Made by a program: the position numbers and the translations under genes | Source of the DNA: Azospirillum brasilense | Lineage (GTDB): Bacteria > Pseudomonadota > Alphaproteobacteria > Azospirillales > Azospirillaceae | Direction: 5' to 3' | DNA length: 42,898 nt | Assembly (NCBI RefSeq): GCF_003349955.1 | Contig: NZ_QLKQ01000068.1 | Location: 1-42,898 of the forward strand | The notes under the pieces: generated by a model | Told to the model about the DNA's origin: nothing | Database searches by the model: none | What the model saw: the letters and a program-made list of their open reading frames with translations, nothing else | Part shown: positions 16,418 through 24,666 of the stretch, one piece after another | Position numbering within the stretch: the first letter of the stretch is position 1 | Layout of the letters: each line of letters opens with the position of its first letter

Positions 16418-17706
16418 TGGGAAAGCGCGTGCAGGACAGCGGCCCCCTCCCCAACCCTCCCCCGCTGCGCGGGACAGGGAGCCGGAGCAGAGCGGCGGCA
16501 GTTCCCTCCACCGCCAAAGGCGGGGGAGGGCTAGGGAGGGGGCAATGCACCCTGGCTCTCCTCGCCACCCTCCTCCTCGCCACCCCCTCGCACGCCGCCG
16601 ACCTCCGCGTCAGCGTCCCCGCGGGCGCGGCGCTGGAGACCGTCTACGACCACCGCACCCAGGCCTGCGAGGACTGGGACGTGCCGGACGCCCCGGCGCG
16701 CGCCTGGAAGGCGGCGGACGGCAGCGTCCGGCTGCTCGCCGCGCACACCCGCGCGCGTGTCCTCAGCGGCCCGTCGCTGAACGACCTGCATCACACCTGC
16801 CGCATCGTCTTCCAGTCGGCCAAGCGCGACGACCCGGCGCGCTTCGACGACATGGGCTGGCTGACCTCGCCCTACACGCTGGACGGCACCACCGTCTACG
16901 GGCTGGTCCACAACGAGTATCACGGCCACAAGCGCCGCGACCTCTGCCCGACCGGCGACTACATGGCCTGCTGGTGGAACGCGCTGACCCTCACCGTCTC
17001 GCACGACGGCGGGCAGAGCTTCGGTCCGGCGCGCTACGTCGCCGGGGTGCCCTATCGCTTCCGCGGCGATCTGGGGAAGCGCGCCGGGCTGTTCGCGCCG
17101 AGCAACATCATCGCGCGCGACGGCTGGTACTACGCGATGGCCTTCGCCGAGGGCATCGGCGCGCAAAAGCGCGGCGTCTGCCTGATGCGCACCCGCGACC
17201 TCGCCGATCCCGCGTCCTGGCGGGCGTGGGACGGGCGGGACTTCACCGTCCGCTTCCGCGACCCCTACACCGAGGGCGAGGCCGATCCCGAGGCGTCGGT
17301 CTGCGCGCCGCTGCCGCCCGACCGCCTGCCCTTCACCGTCACCAGCCTCGTCCGCCACACGCCGAGCGGCCTCTACGTCGCGGTGATGGCGGGACGGCGG
17401 GCGGAGCGCAAAGGGGCGGAGCCCGTGTCCGGCGTGTGGGTGTCGACCTCCGCCGACCTGATCGGCTGGTCCGCCCCGCGTCTCGCCTGGGCGGCACCGC
17501 TGCTCACCGACAAGAATTGCGCCGTGGACGAGACCTTCTACTACCCGGCCATTCTCGATCCGGACGCCAGAAGCCGGAATTTCGAGGACACGGATGGAAA
17601 CGCCTGGCTCTACCTGACCCGGCTTGCGCAGAGGAACTGCAAGCCGACCAGGGATCGCGATCTGGTCCGAATAATGATCCGGGTTGATCCGCCCCAAAGT
17701 GGCTAG
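16417..17706 (+). CDS. Exported protein with sialidase-like Asp-box, function unknown
   Basis: The 429-aa product begins at an ATG overlapping the GT4 stop. Codons from about 9 to 43 are formed by a family A palindromic repeat read in frame. The hydrophobic segment LALLATLLLATPSHA, a signal peptide with an AxA-like cleavage site, comes directly after. The mature part has SHDGGQSFG, resembling the Asp-box of sialidase-type beta-propellers, plus several Trp/Tyr-rich strands and Cys pairs. This suggests a periplasmic or surface propeller that binds or cleaves glycan. No catalytic set can be assigned. The true start may be a non-ATG codon near the signal peptide. Confidence 0.7.
   Translation: MGKRVQDSGPLPNPPPLRGTGSRSRAAAVPSTAKGGGGLGRGQCTLALLATLLLATPSHAADLRVSVPAGAALETVYDHRTQACEDWDVPDAPARAWKAADGSVRLLAAHTRARVLSGPSLNDLHHTCRIVFQSAKRDDPARFDDMGWLTSPYTLDGTTVYGLVHNEYHGHKRRDLCPTGDYMACWWNALTLTVSHDGGQSFGPARYVAGVPYRFRGDLGKRAGLFAPSNIIARDGWYYAMAFAEGIGAQKRGVCLMRTRDLADPASWRAWDGRDFTVRFRDPYTEGEADPEASVCAPLPPDRLPFTVTSLVRHTPSGLYVAVMAGRRAERKGAEPVSGVWVSTSADLIGWSAPRLAWAAPLLTDKNCAVDETFYYPAILDPDARSRNFEDTDGNAWLYLTRLAQRNCKPTRDRDLVRIMIRVDPPQSG
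16442..16544. repeat. Dispersed palindromic repeat, family A, inside a coding sequence
   Basis: The copy runs from GCCCCCTCCCC to GGGAGGGGGCA, with inner arms ACCCTCCCCCG and CGGGGGAGGG. It matches 39721-39824 and 1-74. It lies within the 5' coding part of the exported protein and contributes about 35 codons without a stop. Confidence 0.8.
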
Positions 17707-17769
17707 AATTCATCAAGACAAAACCCGAACCTTGCAACCCTCCACCACCCCGACCCCAGGAGAATTAAA

Positions 17770-18957
17770 TTGGCTAACATCCTAGTCATGATTCCCTCCG
17801 GCGAAGTCTATGACCATGACTGCGTGCGGTGGTACAGCTACCAGAACATTCAGCGTAGCATCAATCATTACCACAACATCGGCGACGCCTTCGTCTACGA
17901 TTCCTCGCTGAAGCTGCTGACCTTCGACCGTCTCGACGTCGTCGAGATCCGCGAGTTCAAGCAGGAGGTGGTGGACCGGGCCAACGCCGAATACGATTAC
18001 GTGTTCCTGCGCGGATCGAACTACATCCACGACCACATGACCTGGCCGGAGGGCACCGAGCAGGTGCTGTCCAAGCTGCGCATCCCGGTCATCGCCTTCG
18101 GCGTCGGCGCCCAGGCCCCGGCCACCGGCAAGCTGACGCTGTCGGACGAGAGCAAGCGCATCTGGCAGATGTTCGCCGACAAGTCGACGACGCTGGGCGT
18201 GCGCGGCACCTACACCGCCGAAGTGCTGTGGGACCTCGGCATCAAGAACGTGCGCATCGTCGGCTGCCCGACCGCCTTCCGCAACCGCGATCCGGAGCTG
18301 CGCATCGACCTGCCGTCGCTGGACAGCGTGCGCAACGTCGGCATCACCATGCGCCGCGAGGTGTCCAGCCACTATTCGCCGGACGTGAAAACCTACCTCA
18401 CCCGCCACCGCGACTTCGTCAAGGACATGAGCCGCCGCTTCGACACCGTCCTGATGATGCAGGGCGAGGTCGAGGAGAAGAAGCTGCTCTGGGGCACCGA
18501 CGAGCAGAAGGCCGAGGCCTGGGACGAGTTGCACAACAACAACTGGCTGAAGAACTGGTACTTCGACGAGGAGCTGGACGAACTGTACCGCTCGCGCCTG
18601 TGGTACTCGGACGTCGTCGCCGACTATGAGAGCATCGTGCGCTCGAAGGACCTCGTGCTGGGCTACCGCCTGCACGGCAACCTGATGGCGCTGTCGAACG
18701 GCACGCCGTCGGTCTATTTCAGCTACGACAGCCGCACGGCGGAGTTCGCGGAGACCTTCGCGATCCCTTGCTACGACGTCTATTCCGACAAGCCCTTCGT
18801 CCTGGAGGAATACTGGGACCAGAGCCTGTTCGAGAAGTTCAACCGCACTTTCTACCAGCGCTACCGCGACATGCGGGAGTTCCTGGACGAGAACTACATC
18901 CCGCACCGCATGCCCAGCCCGACCGCGCGCAAGACCCCGCAGCGCAAGGCGGCCTGA
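17770..18957 (+). CDS. Polysaccharide pyruvyl transferase family protein
   Basis: The 395-aa product belongs to the PS_pyruv_trans family (CsaB/ExoV-like), which adds pyruvate ketals to exopolysaccharide or cell-wall sugars. Features include the IPVIAFGVGAQAP and GVRGTYTAEVLWDLGIKNVRIVGCPTAF segments and the C-terminal LGYRLHGNLMALSNGTPSVYFSYD, which holds the conserved Arg-x-His of the family. The start is TTG at 17770, with AGGAG about 8 nt upstream; the next in-frame ATG (codon 7) has no ribosome binding site. It follows the exported protein by 63 bp. It would decorate the glycan built by the upstream transferases, giving it negative charge. Confidence 0.88.
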   Translation: MANILVMIPSGEVYDHDCVRWYSYQNIQRSINHYHNIGDAFVYDSSLKLLTFDRLDVVEIREFKQEVVDRANAEYDYVFLRGSNYIHDHMTWPEGTEQVLSKLRIPVIAFGVGAQAPATGKLTLSDESKRIWQMFADKSTTLGVRGTYTAEVLWDLGIKNVRIVGCPTAFRNRDPELRIDLPSLDSVRNVGITMRREVSSHYSPDVKTYLTRHRDFVKDMSRRFDTVLMMQGEVEEKKLLWGTDEQKAEAWDELHNNNWLKNWYFDEELDELYRSRLWYSDVVADYESIVRSKDLVLGYRLHGNLMALSNGTPSVYFSYDSRTAEFAETFAIPCYDVYSDKPFVLEEYWDQSLFEKFNRTFYQRYRDMREFLDENYIPHRMPSPTARKTPQRKAA

Positions 18958-18974
18958 CGGCGGTTGCCTTATAG

Positions 18975-19094
18975 CCCTCTCCCCTCTGGGGAGAGGGTGG
19001 CCCGGAGGGCCGGTGAGGGGGTTGCACACAGCGGCACGCCCGGCAAAAGCGCATCCCCCTCACCCTAACCCTCTCCCCAGAAGGGAGAGGGGAC
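18975..19094. repeat. Dispersed palindromic repeat, family B
   Basis: Outer arms CCCTCTCCCC and GGGAGAGGGG enclose inner arms GGTGAGGGGG and CCCCCTCACC around a core with GGCAAAAGCGCA. The same core occurs in the copy at 35889-36006. It separates the pyruvyl transferase gene from the tail-anchored protein gene, within the operon. Confidence 0.8.
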
Positions 19095-19119
19095 TTCAAT
19101 TACTTCGCGAGTGCCCGCC

Positions 19120-19890
19120 ATGCCCGACGTCGCCACGCCCGACACCCTGTCCTCCACCCCCGTCGCGGCGGAGCCTGCGGCGTCCGTCATCGAAGGCCGG
19201 GTGGACGCCGTCCAGGCCGGACGGATCTACGGCTGGGCCTGGGACCGCTCCTATCCCACCGACCGCCTGACGGTGGAGTTCCGCGCTGAGATGCCGGACG
19301 GCCGCAGCGTGGTCCTGGGGCGTGCGCTGGCCGATCGCCCGCGCGAGGATCTGGTCGGCGGCAACTTCGGCGACGGGCACCACGCCTTCGAGGCCGACCT
19401 TGAGATTCCGGCCGGGCTCGACCCCACGCGCGTCGTCGCCGTGGCCGCCGCACCGAGCACTGGCACCATCGCCACCTTCGCCCAGCCGAGCGCCGAGGAA
19501 AAACTGCTGGAGCGCACCCTCGCCCCGCATCTGGTGCGCATCGGCGCCGGGCTGGACGCCGCCCGCCGCGACCACCAGCAGATCGCCGCCGGCCAGCAGG
19601 GCATCGCCCGGCTGCTGCGCGAGACGCAGGAGCGCATCGCCGCCGGCCAGGCCGGAGCCGGTGCCGCCGCGGCCCAGCAGGCCGCCCTGTCGGAGGCGCT
19701 GCACAGCCTTCAGGAACGGGTGGCCGGGCTTGAGGTCTTCCTCGTCCGCATGGACACGACGTTGCGCGGCTTCGACGACGCGCTGAAGGTGAAGTCGGCC
19801 AAGTCGCACGCCCCCACCATCATCGCCGCCCTGGCCTCGGCCGTGGGAGCCTTCGCCGCAACGGTGATCGGGCTGGCGATCTTCGGGTAA
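19120..19890 (+). CDS. Tail-anchored coiled-coil protein with GWAWD module
   Basis: The 256-aa product has a beta-rich module at about residues 20-115 with IYGWAWDRSYPTDRL and GDGHHAFEADLEIP, a Gln/Ala/Arg-rich predicted coiled coil at about 130-215, and one C-terminal transmembrane helix at about 229-255. It probably sits in the inner membrane with its N-terminus in the cytoplasm. The GW module resembles those in the two GT2-type proteins of the cluster, suggesting a shared binding or docking role. The ATG at 19120 is preferred over a GTG three codons earlier. It is the last gene before a strong terminator. No name is established for this protein. Confidence 0.75.
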   Translation: MPDVATPDTLSSTPVAAEPAASVIEGRVDAVQAGRIYGWAWDRSYPTDRLTVEFRAEMPDGRSVVLGRALADRPREDLVGGNFGDGHHAFEADLEIPAGLDPTRVVAVAAAPSTGTIATFAQPSAEEKLLERTLAPHLVRIGAGLDAARRDHQQIAAGQQGIARLLRETQERIAAGQAGAGAAAAQQAALSEALHSLQERVAGLEVFLVRMDTTLRGFDDALKVKSAKSHAPTIIAALASAVGAFAATVIGLAIFG

Positions 19891-19929
19891 CGGCGGCCCA
19901 CCGCCACCTCGTCATTTCCAGGCGCTTCA

Positions 19930-19957
19930 GCCGCCGCCGAGTCCGGCGGCGGCTTTT
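19930..19957 (+). terminator. Rho-independent terminator of the glycan operon
   Basis: A perfect 10-bp GC stem, GCCGCCGCCG/CGGCGGCGGC, with a 4-nt AGTC loop is followed directly by TTTT. It lies 40 bp after the tail-anchored protein gene. Confidence 0.88.
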
Positions 19958-20033
19958 CCGTGCGCCAGTGGTGGACGCGCCGCCGTTCCGCGTGCCACCC
20001 TGAAGGAGTGCCCTTTACCGGGAGACAGGCGAC

Positions 20034-20504
20034 ATGCCCGCAGATCGTCCTTCCATCCCTCCGACCCCTCCGCTTGGCGGCGATCTCATCACGCCCAGGG
20101 ATCTCCACGCGATCAGCGAAGCGCAGGAGATGGCGCGGCGAAAGGAGGCGCAGGAGCTTGAGAAGAAAAGGCAGGAGGAGCAGAGCGCGATCCACGACGC
20201 CTTCATGCACCAGCATGTCCGTCCCGACGCCAAGGAACGTTTCACCCGCGCCGTGCGCGCCGCGGCGGAACGCGGGGAAACCGAGATCGAGATCGTGCGC
20301 TTTCCCAGCAGCTACTGCAGCGATGGCGGCCGGGCGATCAACAATTTCGAGCCCGACTGGCCGGACAGCCTCACCGGCTTCGCGCGGGAGGTCTACGACA
20401 ATTACGACCGGTATCTGCGTCCCGCCGGCTACAAGCTGCGCGCCCAGATCCTGAGCTATCCCGGCGGCATGCCGGGCGACGTCGGAATCTTCCTGCACTG
20501 GTGA
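20034..20504 (+). CDS. Hypothetical protein, 156 aa
   Basis: I do not recognise a named family. The product has a Pro-rich N-terminus, a highly charged helix at about residues 22-50 (AQEMARRKEAQELEKKRQEE), and a globular C-terminal half with EIEIVRFPSSYCSDGGRAINN and a PGGMPGDVGIFLHW terminus. There is no signal peptide or membrane segment. GGGAGA lies about 11 nt before the ATG. It follows the operon terminator, so it has its own promoter. It ends 100 bp from the convergent beta-helix gene. Its role is unknown. Confidence 0.7.
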   Translation: MPADRPSIPPTPPLGGDLITPRDLHAISEAQEMARRKEAQELEKKRQEEQSAIHDAFMHQHVRPDAKERFTRAVRAAAERGETEIEIVRFPSSYCSDGGRAINNFEPDWPDSLTGFAREVYDNYDRYLRPAGYKLRAQILSYPGGMPGDVGIFLHW

Positions 20505-20544
20505 GACCGTCAACGGCGAGACCGGCGGCATCCGGACGCACCGA

Positions 20545-20569
20545 CGCCCGGCCAAGGAATGGCCGGGCG
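20545..20569. other. Hairpin between convergent genes
   Basis: CGCCCGGCC (20545-20553) pairs with GGCCGGGCG (20561-20569) around a 7-nt loop, between the convergent genes at 20034 and 20606. Neither side has a U-tract, so it is at most a weak or Rho-assisted terminator. Confidence 0.35.
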
Positions 20570-20605
20570 CGGTCATCACCGAAAATGCGAAGAGAGAACC
20601 CGTCC

Positions 20606-22315
20606 TTAGGCGGTCGGGCTGGCCTTGGCGGCCGACGAGATGGTGTTGTTGGTCACCGTCTGCTTGATGCTGTCGGCGATGGACACGGCGGAGCGGCCGT
20701 TGTTGTTGTTGAAGATGTTGTCGTGCACGTCGAGCGTGATCGACCCGGCGCCCTTCAGGTGCTCCATGATGCCGCCGTTGTTGTTGAAGATCTCGTTGCC
20801 GTAGATCTTGTAGGTGACGCTGGTGCCCTGGTTCTGGCCGACCGAGATACCGACGTTGGCGTTGCCGTAGATCGTGTTGTCGTAGATCTCGGTGCTCGAC
20901 TTGGCGAGGATGCCGGCGCCGCGCGGGTTGTCGTAGATCGTGTTGTCGTGAATCTTCAGCGTGCTGTTGGCCTGGCTGTGGTCGTGGTACAGCCCGTGCG
21001 ACCGGCCGTCGCCGCCACCGGCGCCGTTGTTGAAGATCGTGTTGCCGGCGATCTCGCCGCTCAGGATGCGGCCGTTCCAGCCCGAATACACACCGTCGGT
21101 CCGCCAGCCGTTGTCGCTGATGGTGTTGTTGGTGAAGTACTGGTCGGCGTTGTCGGCGGAGTAATGCACGATGCCGTAAGCGCCGTTGCCGTCGATCGTG
21201 GACCCGTCGATCCGCAGCCCGTGGGAGGTGCCGCTGATGACGACGCCCGAGCCGTGGTTGTCGACGATCTGCGAGTTGGTGACCTTCACGTTGTCGGCGC
21301 CGCCGTTGAGCAGCAGGCCGGCGTCGCCCGAACCCTTCATGGTCAGGCTGTCGAAGGTGATGTTGTCCTTGTTGTTCAGGCTGACGGCGTAGCTGGAGCC
21401 GCTGGCCGCCTCGATCACCGGGTTGGCGCCGGTGCCGTAGGCGCCGTAGATGATCGGCTTGTCGGAGGTGCCGGAGGTGGAGGCCAGCAGGCTGTCGTGC
21501 CAGGTCTCGCCACGCTCGAACAGGACCAGCGAGCCGGGGGCGAAGTTGGTCGAGTTCACCTTGTCCAGCGACTTCCAGGCCTGGTTCGCGTCATGGCCGG
21601 AGTTGCTGTCGCTGCCGTTGGTCGCATCGACGTAGTAGATCTGCGAGGCCGGGGTGGACGGATAGTCCGACGTGCCGGAGGTCGGCGCCGTGGGGGCGGC
21701 CGGGGCCGCGGCGGCGGTCGTCGCGAAGAACTCCTTCGGCGCGGCGACGGCCAGCGTGCCGTTCCACCACATGTTGGCCTGGCCCGGGACGACGTCCTTG
21801 CCGTCGAGCGCGCCCTTGTCATAGGTGACGGACGGATCGGTCGGGGCGACCTTGTGGCCGTTGATGGAGATGGCGTTGACCGTCAGGTTGCGGTCCTGCC
21901 CATCGACGGCGCCGTCGTTGTCGTACTGGATCTGAATCTTGTGCGCCTGATCGGCGGTCACGTTGGCGTCGAAGGAGAAGTCCTTGGCATCGCCGCCCGC
22001 GGTGCCTTCGCCGACGACGGCGCCGTCCACCAGCAGCTTGAAATGGGGCGAGACGCCGCCCGCGGCGGTGCCGGAGGCGTTGACGACGATCTTGGCGGTG
22101 GCGGCCAGCGCCGTGGCGTCGGCCAGCGCCAGAGGCTGCGCGGTGGTCTGGAGTGCCTGGAGATGGAGAATTGAGTCCGGCGTTGCGGCGCTGTCGGCGG
22201 TCACCGGAGTGACGCTGTCGACAACAGCCTGGAACGCATCGGCAGCAGAATCACCGACAAAACCGGTCGTGTCGGCGTGGTTCTGATGATCAAGCTCAAT
22301 GGCCATATGATCCAT
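20606..22315 (-). CDS. Carbohydrate-binding module plus right-handed beta-helix protein
   Basis: The 569-aa product has three parts. Residues about 72-195 resemble a calcium-dependent xylan-type carbohydrate-binding module (HKIQIQYDNDGAVDGQDRNLTVNAISINGHKV). An Ala/Pro/Thr linker covers about 198-222. Residues about 226-565 form a right-handed parallel beta-helix, starting IYYVDATNGSDSNSG with repeated NTIYDN/NEIFNN turns. Such helices occur in polysaccharide lyases, C5-epimerases and binding proteins; no catalytic set is identifiable. There is no Sec signal peptide and no RTX C-terminus, so export is unclear. The ATG at 22315 has GGAAAG upstream. The nearby glycan cluster suggests its target is that polysaccharide. 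Confidence 0.8.
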   Translation of the reverse strand: MDHMAIELDHQNHADTTGFVGDSAADAFQAVVDSVTPVTADSAATPDSILHLQALQTTAQPLALADATALAATAKIVVNASGTAAGGVSPHFKLLVDGAVVGEGTAGGDAKDFSFDANVTADQAHKIQIQYDNDGAVDGQDRNLTVNAISINGHKVAPTDPSVTYDKGALDGKDVVPGQANMWWNGTLAVAAPKEFFATTAAAAPAAPTAPTSGTSDYPSTPASQIYYVDATNGSDSNSGHDANQAWKSLDKVNSTNFAPGSLVLFERGETWHDSLLASTSGTSDKPIIYGAYGTGANPVIEAASGSSYAVSLNNKDNITFDSLTMKGSGDAGLLLNGGADNVKVTNSQIVDNHGSGVVISGTSHGLRIDGSTIDGNGAYGIVHYSADNADQYFTNNTISDNGWRTDGVYSGWNGRILSGEIAGNTIFNNGAGGGDGRSHGLYHDHSQANSTLKIHDNTIYDNPRGAGILAKSSTEIYDNTIYGNANVGISVGQNQGTSVTYKIYGNEIFNNNGGIMEHLKGAGSITLDVHDNIFNNNNGRSAVSIADSIKQTVTNNTISSAAKASPTA

Positions 22316-22814
22316 GGTCTTTCACTCTTTCCTTTTTACAGCGCCACGTTTGTGGCGGTGGGCGGGAATGTGCGCGGATCGCGCCGTCCCGCTTGCTGTG
22401 CGCTCAATCGTTTTCGACAGGACCGGAGCCTAGCCAGCACCGTGTGGCCTTAAATGGTTCGATTTTAGGATAATTAGTTTTTGAAGCGCGCCAAATCCGT
22501 CACAGGACCCCCCTAACGAACGGGGTAGTTCCTCGAATTTAAGCGTTAGCACAAACGGGGTATCTCTTTCGGTAAATTCTTGAAATCGTTCCGAACTACA
22601 AGAATTTAGCCGCTCTGTTCCGATGAATTTCTGCGCCGCACCCAGTGAATGGGCCCGGTTGTCTTGTGACATTCCTGTTGAAGAAAGCTGGGATGCCACA
22701 TACCATACGCCACACGGACAGTTTGCATAACAAACAATCCGTCTCGCCAGACAATCCAAAAATGATGAGCCGTGCCGACGGAAGCCCGGCCACCCAAAAG
22801 GGAAGGAATGAGGC
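22316..22814. promoter_or_regulatory. Divergent region between the beta-helix and tctC-like genes
   Basis: This 499-bp, comparatively AT-rich region has no convincing ORF. It holds the leftward promoter of the beta-helix gene and the rightward promoter of the tricarboxylate transporter operon. A 10-bp perfect inverted repeat TAAATTCTTG (22573-22582) / CAAGAATTTA (22599-22608), separated by 16 nt, is the clearest structure. AAGGA precedes the tctC-like start at 22815. I could not fix promoter hexamers with confidence. Confidence 0.45.
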
Positions 22815-23888
22815 ATGAAGGACGTACAGCGCCCGCGCTGCGCGCGGAAGACCCCTTTTGACTCCTTCGCTTTTAAAAACACGCCAAGAAGAACGCTTGC
22901 CGGCGGAACGGCCCTGGCCGGCGCGCTCGGCCTTCTGCTGGTCCCGGCCGCGGCCCAGGCCGCCTGGGAGCCGACCAAATCGGTCGAATTCGTCGTCCCG
23001 GCGGGAACCGGTGGCGGCGCCGACCAGATGGCGCGGATGATTCAGGGCATCATTCAGAAGAACAACCTGATGGGCCAGCCCATCGTCGTCATCAACAAGT
23101 CGGGCGGCGCCGGTGCGGAAGGCTTCCTCGACGTCAAATCGTCGAACCGCAACCCGCACAAGATCATCATCACCCTGTCCAACCTGTTCACCACGCCCCT
23201 GGCGACCGGCGTTCCCTTCTCCTGGAAGGACATGACGCCGGTGGCGATGCTGGCCCTGGACAACTTCGTCCTGTGGGTAAACAGCGAGGCCGCGCAGAAA
23301 TCGCCCAAGGAATTCGTCGAGGCCGCCAAGGAGGGCGGCGCCAACCGCTTCAAGATGGGCGGCACCGGCTCCAAGCAGGAAGACCAGATCATCACCGCCG
23401 CCATCGAGCAGACGGCGGGCGTCACCTTCACCTACGTCCCCTACAAGGGCGGCGGCGACGTCGCGGCGCAGCTCGTCGGCAACCACATCAACGCCAGCGT
23501 TAACAACCCGATCGAGGCGGTGTCGCAATGGCGCGCCGGCGCGCTGCGGCCGCTGTGCGTCTTCGACAACGAGCGCATCCCGCTGAAGGAGCCGGTGGCC
23601 GACGGCAAGTCGTGGAACACCATCCCGACCTGCAAGGAATCCGGGCTGGACGTGGAATACACCATGCTGCGCGGCATCTTCATGGGGCCGGGCGTCACGC
23701 CGGACCAGGTCGCCTATTACGTGGACCTCTTCAAGAAGGTCCGCGAGACCGAGGAGTGGAAGGACTTCATGGCGAAGGGAGCCTTCAACGTCAGCTTCAA
23801 GACCGGCGACGACTTCAAGAGCTGGCTGACCGCGGCGGAAACCCAGCACAAGACCCTGATGGACAAGGCGGGCTTCACCAAGCAATAG
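22815..23888 (+). CDS. tctC: Tripartite tricarboxylate transporter substrate-binding protein
   Basis: The 357-aa product is a TctC/Bug-family periplasmic binding protein that captures carboxylates for the TctAB membrane pair. A long n-region is followed by TPRRTLAGGTALAGALGLLLVPAAAQAA, a signal peptide with an Arg-Arg pair that may use Sec or Tat. The mature part starts AWEPTKSVEFVVPAGTGGGADQMARMI, the family hallmark, and contains FTYVPYKGGGDVAAQLVGNHI. The ATG has AAGGA upstream. TctB and TctA follow in order. The gene symbol denotes the family; the substrate (citrate, another di- or tricarboxylate, or an aromatic acid) cannot be inferred. Confidence 0.9.
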   Translation: MKDVQRPRCARKTPFDSFAFKNTPRRTLAGGTALAGALGLLLVPAAAQAAWEPTKSVEFVVPAGTGGGADQMARMIQGIIQKNNLMGQPIVVINKSGGAGAEGFLDVKSSNRNPHKIIITLSNLFTTPLATGVPFSWKDMTPVAMLALDNFVLWVNSEAAQKSPKEFVEAAKEGGANRFKMGGTGSKQEDQIITAAIEQTAGVTFTYVPYKGGGDVAAQLVGNHINASVNNPIEAVSQWRAGALRPLCVFDNERIPLKEPVADGKSWNTIPTCKESGLDVEYTMLRGIFMGPGVTPDQVAYYVDLFKKVRETEEWKDFMAKGAFNVSFKTGDDFKSWLTAAETQHKTLMDKAGFTKQ

Positions 23889-23971
23889 CCTCTCCCGTCC
23901 ACCGCGCGGCGCCCGGGGCATCGCGCCCCGAGCGCCCTCCCCCACCTTCCGGGTTTTCGTGGGAGTGAGCC

Positions 23972-24478
23972 ATGGAGCAGGAAACGCAGAACAGTGATCC
24001 GGTCGTCTCGAACCGGACCATGGAGATCGTCGTCGCCGGCCTGTTCGCCCTCGTCGCCCTCGTGGTGATGGCCGACAGCGTCCGCGTCGGCAACGGCTGG
24101 GGGTCCGACGGACCGAAGGCCGGTTACTTCCCCTTCTATGTCGGCCTGATCATGCTGGTCAGCAGTCTGGCCACGCTGGTCGTCAACATCCGGCGCCACA
24201 GCGGCGAACGGACCGCCTTCGTCGAAAAGCACCAGCTCGCCCTGGTTCTCCAGGTGCTGGTCCCCAGCGCGGTCTTCGTGGCCTTGACCGCCTTCCTGGG
24301 CATCTATCTGTCGGCGGTGCTGTTCATCGCCTTCTTCATGCATTGGGTCGGCAAGTATCCGCTCAAGACGATCCTGCCCGTCGCCATTCTCGTGCCCGCG
24401 GGCCTCTTCGTGATGTTCGAGATCTGGTTCCTGGTACCGCTTCCCAAGGGACCGGTGGAGACGATGTTCGGGTTCTGA
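23972..24478 (+). CDS. tctB: Tripartite tricarboxylate transporter small membrane protein
   Basis: The 168-aa product has four predicted transmembrane segments, at about 18-36, 53-70, 86-112 and 128-150, and the TctB-type DSVRVGNGWGSDGPKAGYFPFYVGLIM signature between the first two. It forms the small subunit beside TctA. It follows tctC by 83 bp. Sequence and context make the family assignment firm; its exact role in transport is less well understood than that of TctA. Confidence 0.88.
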   Translation: MEQETQNSDPVVSNRTMEIVVAGLFALVALVVMADSVRVGNGWGSDGPKAGYFPFYVGLIMLVSSLATLVVNIRRHSGERTAFVEKHQLALVLQVLVPSAVFVALTAFLGIYLSAVLFIAFFMHWVGKYPLKTILPVAILVPAGLFVMFEIWFLVPLPKGPVETMFGF

Positions 24479-24666
24479 CGAGTCCAGTTTCTAGCAGTCC
24501 AGTTTTTTGAAAGCCGGGGCGGCCGCGGGAACGGCCGCGCACACCGAAGCAGCGGCGGGCATCCGCGACGAACCAGCCCATGCGACGGGGACGAACCCCG
24601 TCCTGCGCGCTCAAGACGCGACCTTTCCAAACGGAACGGGCGCGGGTGCCGGAAAGGGAGGGAAAC

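Noticed and set aside
20505..20605. Intrinsic terminator between the convergent genes
   Set aside because: The stem at 20545-20569 is good, but neither strand has a U-tract, so it is listed only as a hairpin.
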